Source of the DNA: Methylophaga thalassica
GTDB taxonomy: Bacteria; Pseudomonadota; Gammaproteobacteria; Nitrosococcales; Methylophagaceae
Direction: 5' to 3'
DNA length: 64,000 bases
NCBI RefSeq assembly: GCF_030159795.1
Contig: NZ_BSND01000003.1
Coordinates: 1-64,000, forward strand
Of this stretch, positions 1 through 9,113 are shown one piece after another. Each line of letters opens with the position of its first letter. Within the stretch, counting starts at the first letter, position 1. The notes under the pieces are model-generated. The model saw only the letters and a program-made list of their open reading frames with translations. It searched no databases and was not told the origin of the DNA. The position numbers were made by a program, and so were the translations under genes.

Positions 1-457
1 ATAAGCATTTTGAATGAGTGAAGTGAAACTGAAGGGGCGCTTACAGGGATATAAGCAATAAAGTAGATCACCGACAGGCTTTTGGATAATAGAAAAGCTC
101 ATCCTAAATAATGGTGACCTTTTTTATTGTCTGTAATCTAGATATATGACCTACTTTGAACGAAGTCACTGCCAATCGCTCTGCATGGACGGCATACAGC
201 ATATCCTGGTAAATGTTAATGAAGTTAATACAAAGAAAGCGCTCATCAATAGACAAAGTTCTTTGATCATTACAAATGTTGGTTCGCTTGAGAATTTCTG
301 CTGGATGTTTATCAACGGGGGTATATAGAAAGTTAGTGATAATAGTTGTTACTTGGGTATTGGCGATAGCCTGAATTCTTCACTTAGGTTAACCAGCCTG
401 TCACTAATTTGAAGTAAAATATGAGCTTTAAAATATTAGAATTTCGCAAGGCGATTA
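1..457. other. Intergenic region upstream of cti; no supported gene
   Basis: No open frame here has a convincing ribosome binding site or a recognisable product. A 60-codon plus-strand frame at 146-328 has no family resemblance. On the minus strand an open frame of roughly 90 codons (about 110-380) reads like protein but has no ATG/GTG/TTG at its start, so it could be a decayed gene. The last bases carry the cti ribosome binding site (AAGG, 7 bases before its ATG). No clear sigma70 promoter with both boxes was found. Confidence 0.5.
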
Positions 458-2800
458 ATGTACAAAACACTTATTTACCTTTTTATCGCCTGCTTAGTGA
501 CGGCCTGTTTAGATGACACTCAAGAGCTTGAGCTCAATAATAATTTACCACTTCCACGTACAATAGATGTTGATTACGCTTCTGAGATAAAACCGATTAT
601 TGAAGAAAAATGTGTTGCTTGTCACGGCTGCTTTGATGCGCCATGCCAGTTAAAAATGGAATCTACAGAGGGATTCCTGCGTGGTGCCACCAAATTAAAT
701 GCTTATGATGGGACAAGGAAGGAGCCTATTACACCGACACGCTTATTTATAGATGCTCATTCGCAAGAAGAATGGCAAGAAGCAGGTTTTCATTCGATTA
801 TTACCGGGCATGATGCACAAGCTAGCTTGTTATATAGAATGTTAGCTCTGGGAAAAACTCATCAATTTAAAGACAATAGTAAGTTACCGGATGATCTTGA
901 TATTAGTATTCGCCGAGATAACCAATGTCCAACCGTCGATACGATTACTGAATATGAAGAGAAACATCCTCTAACAGGGATGCCATTTGCCGTCTCCGGA
1001 CTTACAGATGAGGAATTTTCGACAATCAGTGGTTGGTTATATCAGGGCGCTAAAGTCAATATAAATGAGGTTAAGCTAAGCCAAAAAGAATTATCAGCAA
1101 TAAAAAAATGGGAAACATACCTTAATCAAACATCTAATCCGCGTAGGCTAGTTTCCAGGTGGCTTTTTGAGCACCTTTTTCTAGCTCATCTGTACTTTGA
1201 GAACCAAGGTCAAAATACCCATTTCTTTGAACTTGTTAGATCCTATACACCGACAGGTAAGCCAATTTCAATTGTAAAAACCCGTCTTCCAAATTCTGAT
1301 CCAGGACAGCCAATTTATTACAGATTAAGATTAGTAAAAGGGATTACTGTTCATAAACGTCACATAACATTTTTGTTTGATGAGAAGCTAAAAAAACATA
1401 TAGAGCAACTCTTCTTCTCAGAGCCATGGCAAATAAATACTATGCCTGGTTATGATTATGAAGATAGAGCTAATCCCTTTTTAACGTATTCTGCTATACC
1501 GGCTGAAGCCAGATATCGGTTCTTGCTGGAACATGCCGAATATTTCACACGAACGTTTATTAGAGGCCCTGTTTGTCGCGGTCAAATCGCAACAGATGTG
1601 ATCCGTGATCAGTTTTGGGTGATGTATCAGGATCCAGCCAATGATCTTTTCATCACTGATCCTAGCTATAGGAAAAAAGTAGAGCCACTTCTAGGTTTGC
1701 CTGGACAGGACGACAACCTGACAGAGGCAAAAGAGAATTGGGATAAATATAAAGATAAACGCAATGCTTATTTATCTTTAAGAGATCAACATTATCGAGA
1801 TGCACCGATAAACTGGACTTTGACTAATGCTATCTGGGACGGCGATGGCAGTAATACTAATGCGTTTCTGACCGTGTTCAGGCACTTCGATAATGCCAGT
1901 GTTGTTAAAGGTATGGTGGGACAGGTTCCTCAAACGATTTGGTGGATGGATTTTCCATTATTTGAGCGAACATATTATGAGTTAGTGGTTAATTTTGATT
2001 TATTTGGCAATGTAGCTCATCAACTTCAAACGCGGTTATATTTTGATTTAATCCGTAATGGTGCCGAGCATAATTTTCTTCGATTATTACCTAAAGACAA
2101 GCGAAAGTCAGTGTTGGAGGATTGGTATCAAGGTATGGGCGTAGTCAAAACTTACTTCACCTATGCACCGCTTGATGTTGATAGTAGAACTGCTGAAAAA
2201 TTCTCGTCTGAGGATACCAAAAATGAGCTGGCCAATCGATTATTAAAGCAATTTACTCAGGTTAACGCTGCTGCAAACGATGCGATTAATCGTTGTCAAA
2301 ATCAGCAATGTTTCAGGAAGACACAGACTGACTGGGTACAACAAGCTGATTCACGGTTAAGTCGTATAACGGAAGCTACATTTAAGGAACAGTCAGGGCT
2401 ACAGTTCTTGCCTGAGTTAACATTTATACGGGTGAAGCATGGTGATGAAAGAACAGTTTATTCCCTAATACGCAATCGTTATCACAGTAATGTGGCTTTT
2501 CTGTTTGGTGAGTCACTTCGCTATAAACCTGAAAAAGACAGTTTAACGGTTTATCCGGGAATTGCCGGAAGTTATCCTAACTTTATCTTTGATATTAATG
2601 CTGAGGAACTGGAACAGTTCGAGAAAGCCTTGATGAAAGCAACGTCTGAAGAAGAATTTGATACCCTAGTACTGAAGTGGGGTGTCCGCAGAACACATCC
2701 GCAGTTCTGGCAAGTTTTTCATGATTTCACTCAATGGCAACGTGAACAAAATCCGATTGATGCGGGGGTATTCGATGCAAACCGCTATGAGAATCTTTAA
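458..2800 (+). CDS. cti: Fatty acid cis/trans isomerase (c-heme lipoprotein)
   Basis: This 780-residue protein matches the Cti family, periplasmic haem enzymes that convert cis-unsaturated membrane fatty acids to trans isomers in place, stiffening the membrane under solvent or heat stress. A short hydrophobic signal ends in a lipobox-like LVTAC (Cys17), suggesting a lipid anchor, and the haem c attachment motif CVACH lies at residues 52-56. Length agrees with the family. The start is supported by AAGG seven bases upstream. It stands alone, converging on hpnC with only 8 bp between stops. Periplasmic location and substrate are family knowledge; the lipid anchor is inferred. Confidence 0.92.
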   Translation: MYKTLIYLFIACLVTACLDDTQELELNNNLPLPRTIDVDYASEIKPIIEEKCVACHGCFDAPCQLKMESTEGFLRGATKLNAYDGTRKEPITPTRLFIDAHSQEEWQEAGFHSIITGHDAQASLLYRMLALGKTHQFKDNSKLPDDLDISIRRDNQCPTVDTITEYEEKHPLTGMPFAVSGLTDEEFSTISGWLYQGAKVNINEVKLSQKELSAIKKWETYLNQTSNPRRLVSRWLFEHLFLAHLYFENQGQNTHFFELVRSYTPTGKPISIVKTRLPNSDPGQPIYYRLRLVKGITVHKRHITFLFDEKLKKHIEQLFFSEPWQINTMPGYDYEDRANPFLTYSAIPAEARYRFLLEHAEYFTRTFIRGPVCRGQIATDVIRDQFWVMYQDPANDLFITDPSYRKKVEPLLGLPGQDDNLTEAKENWDKYKDKRNAYLSLRDQHYRDAPINWTLTNAIWDGDGSNTNAFLTVFRHFDNASVVKGMVGQVPQTIWWMDFPLFERTYYELVVNFDLFGNVAHQLQTRLYFDLIRNGAEHNFLRLLPKDKRKSVLEDWYQGMGVVKTYFTYAPLDVDSRTAEKFSSEDTKNELANRLLKQFTQVNAAANDAINRCQNQQCFRKTQTDWVQQADSRLSRITEATFKEQSGLQFLPELTFIRVKHGDERTVYSLIRNRYHSNVAFLFGESLRYKPEKDSLTVYPGIAGSYPNFIFDINAEELEQFEKALMKATSEEEFDTLVLKWGVRRTHPQFWQVFHDFTQWQREQNPIDAGVFDANRYENL

Positions 2801-2808
2801 ACCTGATT

Positions 2809-3687
2809 TTAGCTACGTTTTAAGTGCGTTTTTGAGAGACTGAACAATAAAATTTTTAACTGTGTTCTGCGCGTTAATCTTGGTCGGCTCAATATGTTCT
2901 CATCATCTTGTGCCGATAATTTGTTTAATGTTTCCAGTCCACCCAATGTCATCGCTCTGATTTCCCAGCCTAAGCGTCCCTTAATACCATTACCGAGTTC
3001 CAGGCCTTCATTCATCAGATCCATCGTTTGTTGAAATAAATGACGAAGCAGAGGTGCTAATTTCCGGCTATTTGCCAGGGTAATGTCATCCTCATTCAGT
3101 CCAGCCTCTGTAAGCATGTGTTGGGGGATATAAATGCGGTTGTTTTCCTGTTTGTCTTGCAGGATATCCTGATAAAAGTTAATCAATTGTAACGATGTGC
3201 AGATGGCGTCAGACTCTACTAACTGTTGTTGTGTTGGCTCACCATTTAAGTGTAGTAATAAACGACCTACAGGATTAGCAGAACGTTGACAGTAATGCAG
3301 AACTTCTTCCATTGTCTGATAGCGGTTTTTGACAACGTCCTGCATAAAAGCCGATAACAAATCATCAAATAAATAGATGGGTAACTGAAAGTGTGTGATC
3401 ACATCATCAAGAGCAATAAAGATCGGGTCATCACCTGTGTATGAACCATCACTTATCTCAGTGAGATGCGAACGATAGTTTTGTAGCTTGGTTATTCGTT
3501 CTGCTTCGGTGAGCTGACCTTCATCAGCATAATCATCGGCAGTGCGAGCAAAGGCATAGATAACAGCAATCGGTTTTCTTAACCTTTTAGGAAGTAAAAC
3601 TGAGGCGACAGGAAAGTTTTCGTAGTGCGACTTTGCAAGTTTTAAGCAGAAATCATAAGCAGCAGCCAGATTTTTATTCGTTGTCAT
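2809..3687 (-). CDS. hpnC: Squalene/phytoene synthase family protein HpnC
   Basis: The 292-residue protein is of the trans-prenyl head-to-head synthase family, closest in appearance to HpnC, which turns presqualene diphosphate into hydroxysqualene in the HpnC-HpnD-HpnE route to squalene. The first Asp-rich motif (RTADDYADE, around residues 48-56) and the second (FYQDILQD, around 171-178) are both present; they bind the Mg-diphosphate of the substrate. HpnD and HpnE are not in the window. It follows gph by 10 bp on the same strand and may share its transcript. A C30 carotenoid rather than a hopanoid product is possible. Confidence 0.85.
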   Translation of the reverse strand: MTTNKNLAAAYDFCLKLAKSHYENFPVASVLLPKRLRKPIAVIYAFARTADDYADEGQLTEAERITKLQNYRSHLTEISDGSYTGDDPIFIALDDVITHFQLPIYLFDDLLSAFMQDVVKNRYQTMEEVLHYCQRSANPVGRLLLHLNGEPTQQQLVESDAICTSLQLINFYQDILQDKQENNRIYIPQHMLTEAGLNEDDITLANSRKLAPLLRHLFQQTMDLMNEGLELGNGIKGRLGWEIRAMTLGGLETLNKLSAQDDENILSRPRLTRRTQLKILLFSLSKTHLKRS

Positions 3688-3697
3688 AACGCAATAG

Positions 3698-4351
3698 TTA
3701 AATCCAGTTGAGGATTTCTTCAGGCTTATAAATCGTGGCTTTAGCCTGCCACGTTTCAGGTTGGTCAGTACTTTTTAAATAACCGTAATGAGCGATGAGC
3801 GTATCCATATTCACAATATTCCCAGCCTCGATATCGCGTTGGGCATCGCCGATGTATAAGCAGTTTTCTGGCTTTACGGCAGAGGCGTTACATGCAAATA
3901 ACATCGGATCTGGATGAGGTTTGCTATTGGCCGTGGTATCTCCACTCACGATACAACTCGCTCGCTGACTCAGCTTTAATGCCTGCATTAAAGGATCGGT
4001 CAGAAATGCAGGTTTGTTAGTAATCACTCCCCATTTCAAGCCTGTTTTTTCTATTGTTTGTAGAACATTTTCCATGCCGTCAAAGAGTCTGGATTCCCGG
4101 TTGATGTGGTGACGATAGAGTTCAATAAATCGTGTTTGTATCGACGTATATTCAGGATCTTCAGCTGAGATCCCAAAAGCGAGTTTGATTAATCCCGGAC
4201 TACCATCGCTGGCCACAGGGCGAATTGTTTCAAGAGCTAGCGGTGATTTATCGTAGTCAAGCAAAACCTGATTAAGTGCGTAAGCTAAGTCTGGTGCGGT
4301 ATCAACAAGGGTGCCATCCAGATCAAAAAAAACAGCATCGTATTTTGCCAT
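3698..4351 (-). CDS. gph: HAD phosphatase, phosphoglycolate phosphatase type
   Basis: A 217-residue haloacid-dehalogenase phosphatase with the nucleophile motif FFDLDGTLVDT near its N-terminus, a threonine/asparagine motif (VITNKP) and the acidic motif IGDAQRDI. Gph removes phosphate from 2-phosphoglycolate, a product of DNA 3'-end repair or of Rubisco oxygenation. I place the start at the ATG at 4351, one base after the ubiG stop; a longer frame to 4402 would overlap ubiG by 50 bp. The ubiG-gph pairing is common in gammaproteobacteria, where a MupP-like role (MurNAc-6-phosphate phosphatase) is an alternative. Confidence 0.82.
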   Translation of the reverse strand: MAKYDAVFFDLDGTLVDTAPDLAYALNQVLLDYDKSPLALETIRPVASDGSPGLIKLAFGISAEDPEYTSIQTRFIELYRHHINRESRLFDGMENVLQTIEKTGLKWGVITNKPAFLTDPLMQALKLSQRASCIVSGDTTANSKPHPDPMLFACNASAVKPENCLYIGDAQRDIEAGNIVNMDTLIAHYGYLKSTDQPETWQAKATIYKPEEILNWI

Positions 4352-4352
4352 A

Positions 4353-5060
4353 TCAGATTTTTTTGCAGTGGATGAGGTAGTTGACCTTGACGTCGTTTCC
4401 AAGACTAAATTGACGCGTCAAAGGATTGTAATTCATTCCTGTCACATCTTTGACTTTCAGTCCTGCTTGGCGACACCAGGCAGATAACTCAGCTGGACGA
4501 ATAAAGCGTTTATAGTCATGGGTGCCTTTTGGTAGCATTTTCATAATATATTCAGCGCCAAGCACAGCCAGAAGATAGGCTTTGGGATGACGGTTTAATG
4601 TGGAAAAGAACACATCACCACCCGGTTTAACTAAACCTGCACAGGCACTGATGATGGATGCTGGATCCGGCACATGTTCTAACATTTCGAGGCAGGTAAC
4701 GGCATCATATTGTTCTTTATTTTGCGCTGCCATTTCTTCTGCGGTGATATGTTGATAATTGATTGTCAAACCTTCTTCCAACGCATGAAGCTTGGCAATA
4801 TTAAGTGGCATCTCTCCCATATCAATACCAGTGACATGGGCCCCACTTTTTGCCAGCGCTTCTGAAAGAATGCCTCCACCACAACCAACATCAATGACGT
4901 TGGCATCTTTTAATGATGTTCGCTCTGCGATATAAGCCAAGCGAATTGGATTAAGATCATGTAACGGTTTCGATTGACCTTCCAGATCCCACCAACTGGA
5001 TGCTAAGGCATCAAATTTTGCTACTTCATTTAAGTCGACGTTTGCTTGTTTTTGGCTCAT
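4353..5060 (-). CDS. ubiG: Ubiquinone biosynthesis O-methyltransferase
   Basis: A 235-residue SAM-dependent methyltransferase. The glycine-rich SAM motif ([12 protein letters not shown]) and the acidic ribose-binding stretch that follows (VTGIDMG) are clear, and the N-terminal [19 protein letters not shown] is typical of UbiG. It methylates two ring hydroxyls in ubiquinone synthesis. The start chosen is the ATG at 5060, which overlaps the stop of the upstream mtaD in an ATGA arrangement; a frame extending to 5090 exists but lies inside mtaD. Translational coupling with mtaD is likely. Confidence 0.92.
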   Translation of the reverse strand: MSQKQANVDLNEVAKFDALASSWWDLEGQSKPLHDLNPIRLAYIAERTSLKDANVIDVGCGGGILSEALAKSGAHVTGIDMGEMPLNIAKLHALEEGLTINYQHITAEEMAAQNKEQYDAVTCLEMLEHVPDPASIISACAGLVKPGGDVFFSTLNRHPKAYLLAVLGAEYIMKMLPKGTHDYKRFIRPAELSAWCRQAGLKVKDVTGMNYNPLTRQFSLGNDVKVNYLIHCKKI

Positions 5061-6379
5061 TGACCGAGTGATCCTATTTTTATTGCCCATTGCTGAGCAT
5101 CTTGGATAATTTTTGATTCGTTTAATGTCGTTAGTTGACGGGAATTGAGTAGCTGTTTACCGGCGACCCAAACATCGGTGACTTTATCCCGACTGGCGGC
5201 ATAGACCAACTGAGATACAACATCAAAAACAGGCTGTGTTTCGATATCCGATAACTTCACCGCAACGATATCAGCTTGTTTTCCCACTTCGAGTGATCCT
5301 ATTTCCTGGTCTAGTCCTAATGATCTTGCCGCATTGATAGTCGCCATTTCTAGCGCATTATGAGCAGGCACCGCGGCAGCATCTTTGGCTACTGCTTTTG
5401 CGAGTAAAGCTGTTTGACGCATTTCTGCAAACATATCCAGATCATTATTTGAGGCAGCGCCATCGGTGCCAATCGTGACATTCACATTATTTTTTTGCAG
5501 TTCAGCAACGGGGCAAAAGCCACTGGCCAGTTTTAAATTAGACTCAGGACAATGAGCGATGTGAACACCCGCTTCGGCGCACCATGTGATTTCTTGGTCA
5601 TTAAGTTGTGTCATATGCACACCGAGTAGTCGGGGCGAGAGCAGGCCGATTTGTTTCAAACGCTCAAGCGGCCTAACCCCAAACTCTGCAATGCTCTGTG
5701 ATATTTCATCTGCTGTTTCGTGAATATGCATACTGATCGGCATATCCATTTCTTCAGCATTGGTAATGATTTGCTCCAGTGTTTTGTCTGCGACAGTGTA
5801 TGGGGCATGCGGTGAATAAATCGTATTAATCCGTGGGTGATGACGATAGTGATCGTGTAATTGATGGCCTTTATGTAAATATTCTTCTACTGAGCTAGCC
5901 CAGTTTGTCGGAAACTCAATAACAACAATACCTAGACTGGCTCGAAGTCCTGATGTATCAACAACTCTGGCCGTGGCTTCCGGAAAAAAATACATATCGT
6001 TGAAATAGGTAGTGCCACCCCGAATCATCTCTGCAATGGCCAGTGCACTGCCCGTTTCCACAAACGGATCGCTAACAAAGGCTTTTTCTGCGGGCCAGAT
6101 ATGATCATTCAGCCAAGTCATTAAAGGTAAGTCATCAGCCAGTCCCCTAAACAGCGACATGGGGGTATGGGCATGGTTATTGATTAAACCAGGTATTAAA
6201 CAATGCTCATTCAGATCATGTGTAGCATTTGCAGAGTAAAGCTGTTTTGCCTGTTGCTGTGGCAGAAGCGCTAAAATACGTGCATCCTTGATAATGATGG
6301 CGTGGTTTTCTAACACGGTCTGGTCTTCAGTGACGGGGACTAACCAGCGTGCGTTAATTATCAGATCGACATTTTCCAT
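5057..6379 (-). CDS. mtaD: 5'-methylthioadenosine/S-adenosylhomocysteine deaminase (amidohydrolase)
   Basis: A 440-residue TRZ/ATZ-type amidohydrolase. The metal ligands are visible as NNHAHTPMS near residue 68, a central HIHETADE motif, HCPESNLK and the catalytic aspartate in [10 protein letters not shown]. Members deaminate methylthioadenosine or S-adenosylhomocysteine to the inosine form. It is divergent from mtnA across about 100 bp, which supports a role in methylthioadenosine recycling: deamination to methylthioinosine, phosphorolysis, then MtnA. In Pseudomonas aeruginosa this route is established; no phosphorylase gene is present in this window. The exact substrate preference cannot be read from sequence. 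Confidence 0.85.
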   Translation of the reverse strand: MENVDLIINARWLVPVTEDQTVLENHAIIIKDARILALLPQQQAKQLYSANATHDLNEHCLIPGLINNHAHTPMSLFRGLADDLPLMTWLNDHIWPAEKAFVSDPFVETGSALAIAEMIRGGTTYFNDMYFFPEATARVVDTSGLRASLGIVVIEFPTNWASSVEEYLHKGHQLHDHYRHHPRINTIYSPHAPYTVADKTLEQIITNAEEMDMPISMHIHETADEISQSIAEFGVRPLERLKQIGLLSPRLLGVHMTQLNDQEITWCAEAGVHIAHCPESNLKLASGFCPVAELQKNNVNVTIGTDGAASNNDLDMFAEMRQTALLAKAVAKDAAAVPAHNALEMATINAARSLGLDQEIGSLEVGKQADIVAVKLSDIETQPVFDVVSQLVYAASRDKVTDVWVAGKQLLNSRQLTTLNESKIIQDAQQWAIKIGSLGQ

Positions 6380-6481
6380 AGGGTTTGATTATACCGTTGA
6401 GCTGAATGAAAACCTATTCTAATCAATTATCATGACAAACCAATCACAACTAAAATTCATCAAGCATCACAGGAGCTTGTT

Positions 6482-7540
6482 TTGACCAAACTATTGCAGA
6501 CTATTGAGCCAATTTTATGGCGTGATGAACGACTTCATTTATTGGACCAACGTGTTTTACCACATAAAGAAAATTGGTTGGAATTTCATGATTCCGATGC
6601 CGTCGCTGAAGCCATTAAAACGATGGTGGTCCGTGGTGCCCCAGCTATTGGTGTGACTGCTGCTTACGGTGTGGTGTTGGCAGCAAGAGAAGCTTGGTTT
6701 AGTGCTGGAGAAAACTGGCAGGAGGCAATCAATCCACCACTCAAAAGATTAGCTGCATCACGTCCTACCGCAGTGAATCTGTCGTGGGCGATTGATCGTA
6801 TGAAGACAGCCTCTGCATCATTGTCTAAATATGAGTCACCAGAACCCGCCTTGTTAACATTTGCTCAGCAGATACATCAAGAAGACGTCAAAGCCAATAG
6901 AACCATGGGGCAATATGGTGCTGACTTGCTGGATAATGACAGTATTGTGCTGACACATTGTAATGCTGGTGCGCTTGCCACTGCTGGTTTTGGCACGGCC
7001 CTGGGCGTTATTCGGCAAGGTTTTATCGATGGAAAAATTGAGCATGTTTACGTGGATGAAACCCGTCCATGGTTGCAAGGTAGCAGACTGACAGCATGGG
7101 AGCTTATGCAGGAAGGGATTCCTATGACCTTACACGCCGATGTCGCCGCTGGTGCGTTGATGGCGAGTGGTCAATTAGACTGGGTCATTGTTGGCGCTGA
7201 CAGAATTGCCTCAAATGGTGATACAGCCAATAAAATTGGTACTTACTCATTAGCCGTATTAGCAAAATATCATGGGGTGAAAGTGATGGTGGTGGCACCC
7301 ACCACAACAATTGATTGGTCAATTGATAATGGGAGTCAAATTCCGATTGAACAACGCACGGGTTCAGAAGTCTCAGAAATAGATGGACGTGCTATTGCAC
7401 CCGCAGAGGTTCATGTATCGAATCCGGCGTTTGATGTCACACCGGCAGAATTAATCGATGCCATTGTGACAGAGTCAGGCGTGGTAAGGTCGCCTTCAAA
7501 AGAAAATATGAAGCAACTAAAAAGTGAGGAGGAAAAATGA
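6482..7540 (+). CDS. mtnA: S-methyl-5-thioribose-1-phosphate isomerase
   Basis: A 352-residue protein of the eIF2B-like family. It converts methylthioribose-1-phosphate to methylthioribulose-1-phosphate in methionine salvage. The motifs VRGAPAIGVTAAYG, THCNAGALAT (catalytic Cys) and GADRIASNGD (catalytic Asp) are present. The start codon is TTG at 6482, supported by AGGAG about six bases upstream; no better ATG exists nearby. It overlaps the next gene by 4 bp (ATGA), so the SDR gene is probably translated with it. Other salvage genes (mtnB, C, D) are not in the window. Confidence 0.93.
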   Translation: MTKLLQTIEPILWRDERLHLLDQRVLPHKENWLEFHDSDAVAEAIKTMVVRGAPAIGVTAAYGVVLAAREAWFSAGENWQEAINPPLKRLAASRPTAVNLSWAIDRMKTASASLSKYESPEPALLTFAQQIHQEDVKANRTMGQYGADLLDNDSIVLTHCNAGALATAGFGTALGVIRQGFIDGKIEHVYVDETRPWLQGSRLTAWELMQEGIPMTLHADVAAGALMASGQLDWVIVGADRIASNGDTANKIGTYSLAVLAKYHGVKVMVVAPTTTIDWSIDNGSQIPIEQRTGSEVSEIDGRAIAPAEVHVSNPAFDVTPAELIDAIVTESGVVRSPSKENMKQLKSEEEK

Positions 7541-8211
7541 CACAAACAGCATTAGTGACTGGAAGTAACCGGGGAATTGGTTTAGAACTCTGTCGTCAGC
7601 TTGCCGCAAAAGGCATGCATGTTATTGCAACCTGCCGCAAAGCCTCATCTGAATTAACGTCCCTGAATGTCGAAATTATTGAAGATGTGGAAGTCAGTGA
7701 GCCTAAAAGCTTAGCAAAACTGGCTGATTCATTAGGGAACAGAAAAATTGACTGGCTAATCAATAATGCGGGTATTGCCGGTGGCATTGGTCTTGGGCAA
7801 ATTGATGATAATGCGATCGATGATTTTGTCAGAATGTATCGTGTTAATAGCCTTGGACCATTACTGACCACTCAGGCTTTATTAAATCATCTGGGACAGG
7901 GTAGTAAAGTTGGTATTATTACCAGCCGCATGGGCTCGATTGATGATAATGACTCGGGTGGTAGTTATGCGTATCGAATGTCGAAATCAGCGGTGAATGC
8001 CGCCGGGAAATCATTATCAATTGATCTCAAACCCAAAGGCATTGCTGTCGCCATCCTGCATCCAGGTTGGGTAAGAACGGATATGACCGGACATGGTGGA
8101 TTGATTGATCCAGATGAATCAGCAGCAGGTCTCATCCAACGTATGGAAGAGTTAACACTCGAAACCAGTGGCACTTTCTGGCATACCAATGGTGAAAAAT
8201 TACCTTGGTAA
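7537..8211 (+). CDS. Short-chain dehydrogenase/reductase (CsgA-like)
   Basis: A 224-residue classical SDR. The nucleotide-binding TGSNRGIG (residues 8-15), NNAG, a serine in the SRMGS region and the catalytic YRMSK are all present, as is the HPGWVRTD motif typical of the CsgA/carbonyl-reductase-like subgroup. It should be an NAD(P)-dependent oxidoreductase, but the substrate is unknown. It is translationally coupled to mtnA through a 4-bp overlap, though a link to methionine salvage is not established. Confidence 0.85.
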   Translation: MTQTALVTGSNRGIGLELCRQLAAKGMHVIATCRKASSELTSLNVEIIEDVEVSEPKSLAKLADSLGNRKIDWLINNAGIAGGIGLGQIDDNAIDDFVRMYRVNSLGPLLTTQALLNHLGQGSKVGIITSRMGSIDDNDSGGSYAYRMSKSAVNAAGKSLSIDLKPKGIAVAILHPGWVRTDMTGHGGLIDPDESAAGLIQRMEELTLETSGTFWHTNGEKLPW

Positions 8212-8225
8212 TACAGCAACGTTAG

Positions 8226-9113
8226 ATGTATTCGTATCCTGAATTAACTGTTGAGCAGCAGGCGACATTGCCGGTGTTACGTGCACCGGCATTAGCCTTG
8301 GATGCACAATTTCCTGATAGCACGCACCAGCTTTGGCAGTGTGATACCGCTGATGGCATGATGATCTTAAAAGTCTGTCACCAATCGCGAGTGCAAGACT
8401 CAACGTTTTGGTTGGGGATGAATCATCTGTTTCAACTCGACTTTCCACAGTCTTTAGCTCGTACCCAAATCATCAGTCAATTTCTACAACGAGAGGGCGG
8501 TTTTAGCGTACCCGATGTGGTGGCTGAACAGGCAGGGCAGTATGTATTGGTGCGTTACCTGGAAGGCATAGATCTGACGGCAGAAAAAGTCGATAACACT
8601 GTGGTGACACAGCTTGCTCATCACTGGGGCAAACTGCATCAACAAATATCATCTCAATGGGGTGGTCTCGATAACCCCGTATTCAATGCGAATGATTGGC
8701 CTGTACGACTGGAGAAGACGATTCAGTTTTTATCTGGCCGCAGTGATATCTCGATCCCTGCTGATACGTTAAAACTCAGCTATGAACAATGTCGAAGACT
8801 ATCAGCTCAACAGTTTGTGCCGATCATGCCGGATTTTCGCTGGGACCAACTGCGCCAGTGTGAAAATCATCAATTAGCCGTGGTGGATTTGGATGCCTTT
8901 GTCAGAGCACCCCGTGAAGTTGAGTGGGTAATACTTGAATATCTGCTGAGCCCTCAGCAAGCGAAACATTTTGTCGAAGCCTATTCACAATATCAGCCCA
9001 TCCCTGATCTTACGAACTGTCGCTTAAGCTACCGTTTACTTTTGTTTTTGATGAATATTCTTGGTGAAACCGATTTGCGAAACTGGCTTGAGCAGCCCAT
9101 CTTATTTAAATAA
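8226..9113 (+). CDS. APH/choline-kinase-fold phosphotransferase with atypical catalytic loop
   Basis: This 295-residue protein looks like an aminoglycoside-phosphotransferase / choline-kinase-fold enzyme: an ATP-site lysine in MMILKVC (Lys49), a hinge VLVRYLEG, the helix HHWGKLHQ, and a metal-binding VVDLDAF (Asp221). The catalytic loop, normally HGD followed by an Asn, reads IMPDFRWDQ here (Asp203), so the His-Gly is lost and the Asn changed. It starts 14 bp after the SDR gene and its end overlaps by 12 bp the oppositely oriented HAD gene of the thiamine locus. A thiamine kinase (ThiK-like) or methylthioribose kinase role is possible but unproven; a non-catalytic role is also possible. Confidence 0.6.
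   Translation: MYSYPELTVEQQATLPVLRAPALALDAQFPDSTHQLWQCDTADGMMILKVCHQSRVQDSTFWLGMNHLFQLDFPQSLARTQIISQFLQREGGFSVPDVVAEQAGQYVLVRYLEGIDLTAEKVDNTVVTQLAHHWGKLHQQISSQWGGLDNPVFNANDWPVRLEKTIQFLSGRSDISIPADTLKLSYEQCRRLSAQQFVPIMPDFRWDQLRQCENHQLAVVDLDAFVRAPREVEWVILEYLLSPQQAKHFVEAYSQYQPIPDLTNCRLSYRLLLFLMNILGETDLRNWLEQPILFK

Noticed and set aside
146-328. 60-codon plus-strand frame before cti
   Set aside because: No ribosome site and no recognisable family; kept only as part of the intergenic note.
2800-2810. Terminator between cti and hpnC
   Set aside because: Only 8 bp separate the stops and no hairpin with a T-run is present.
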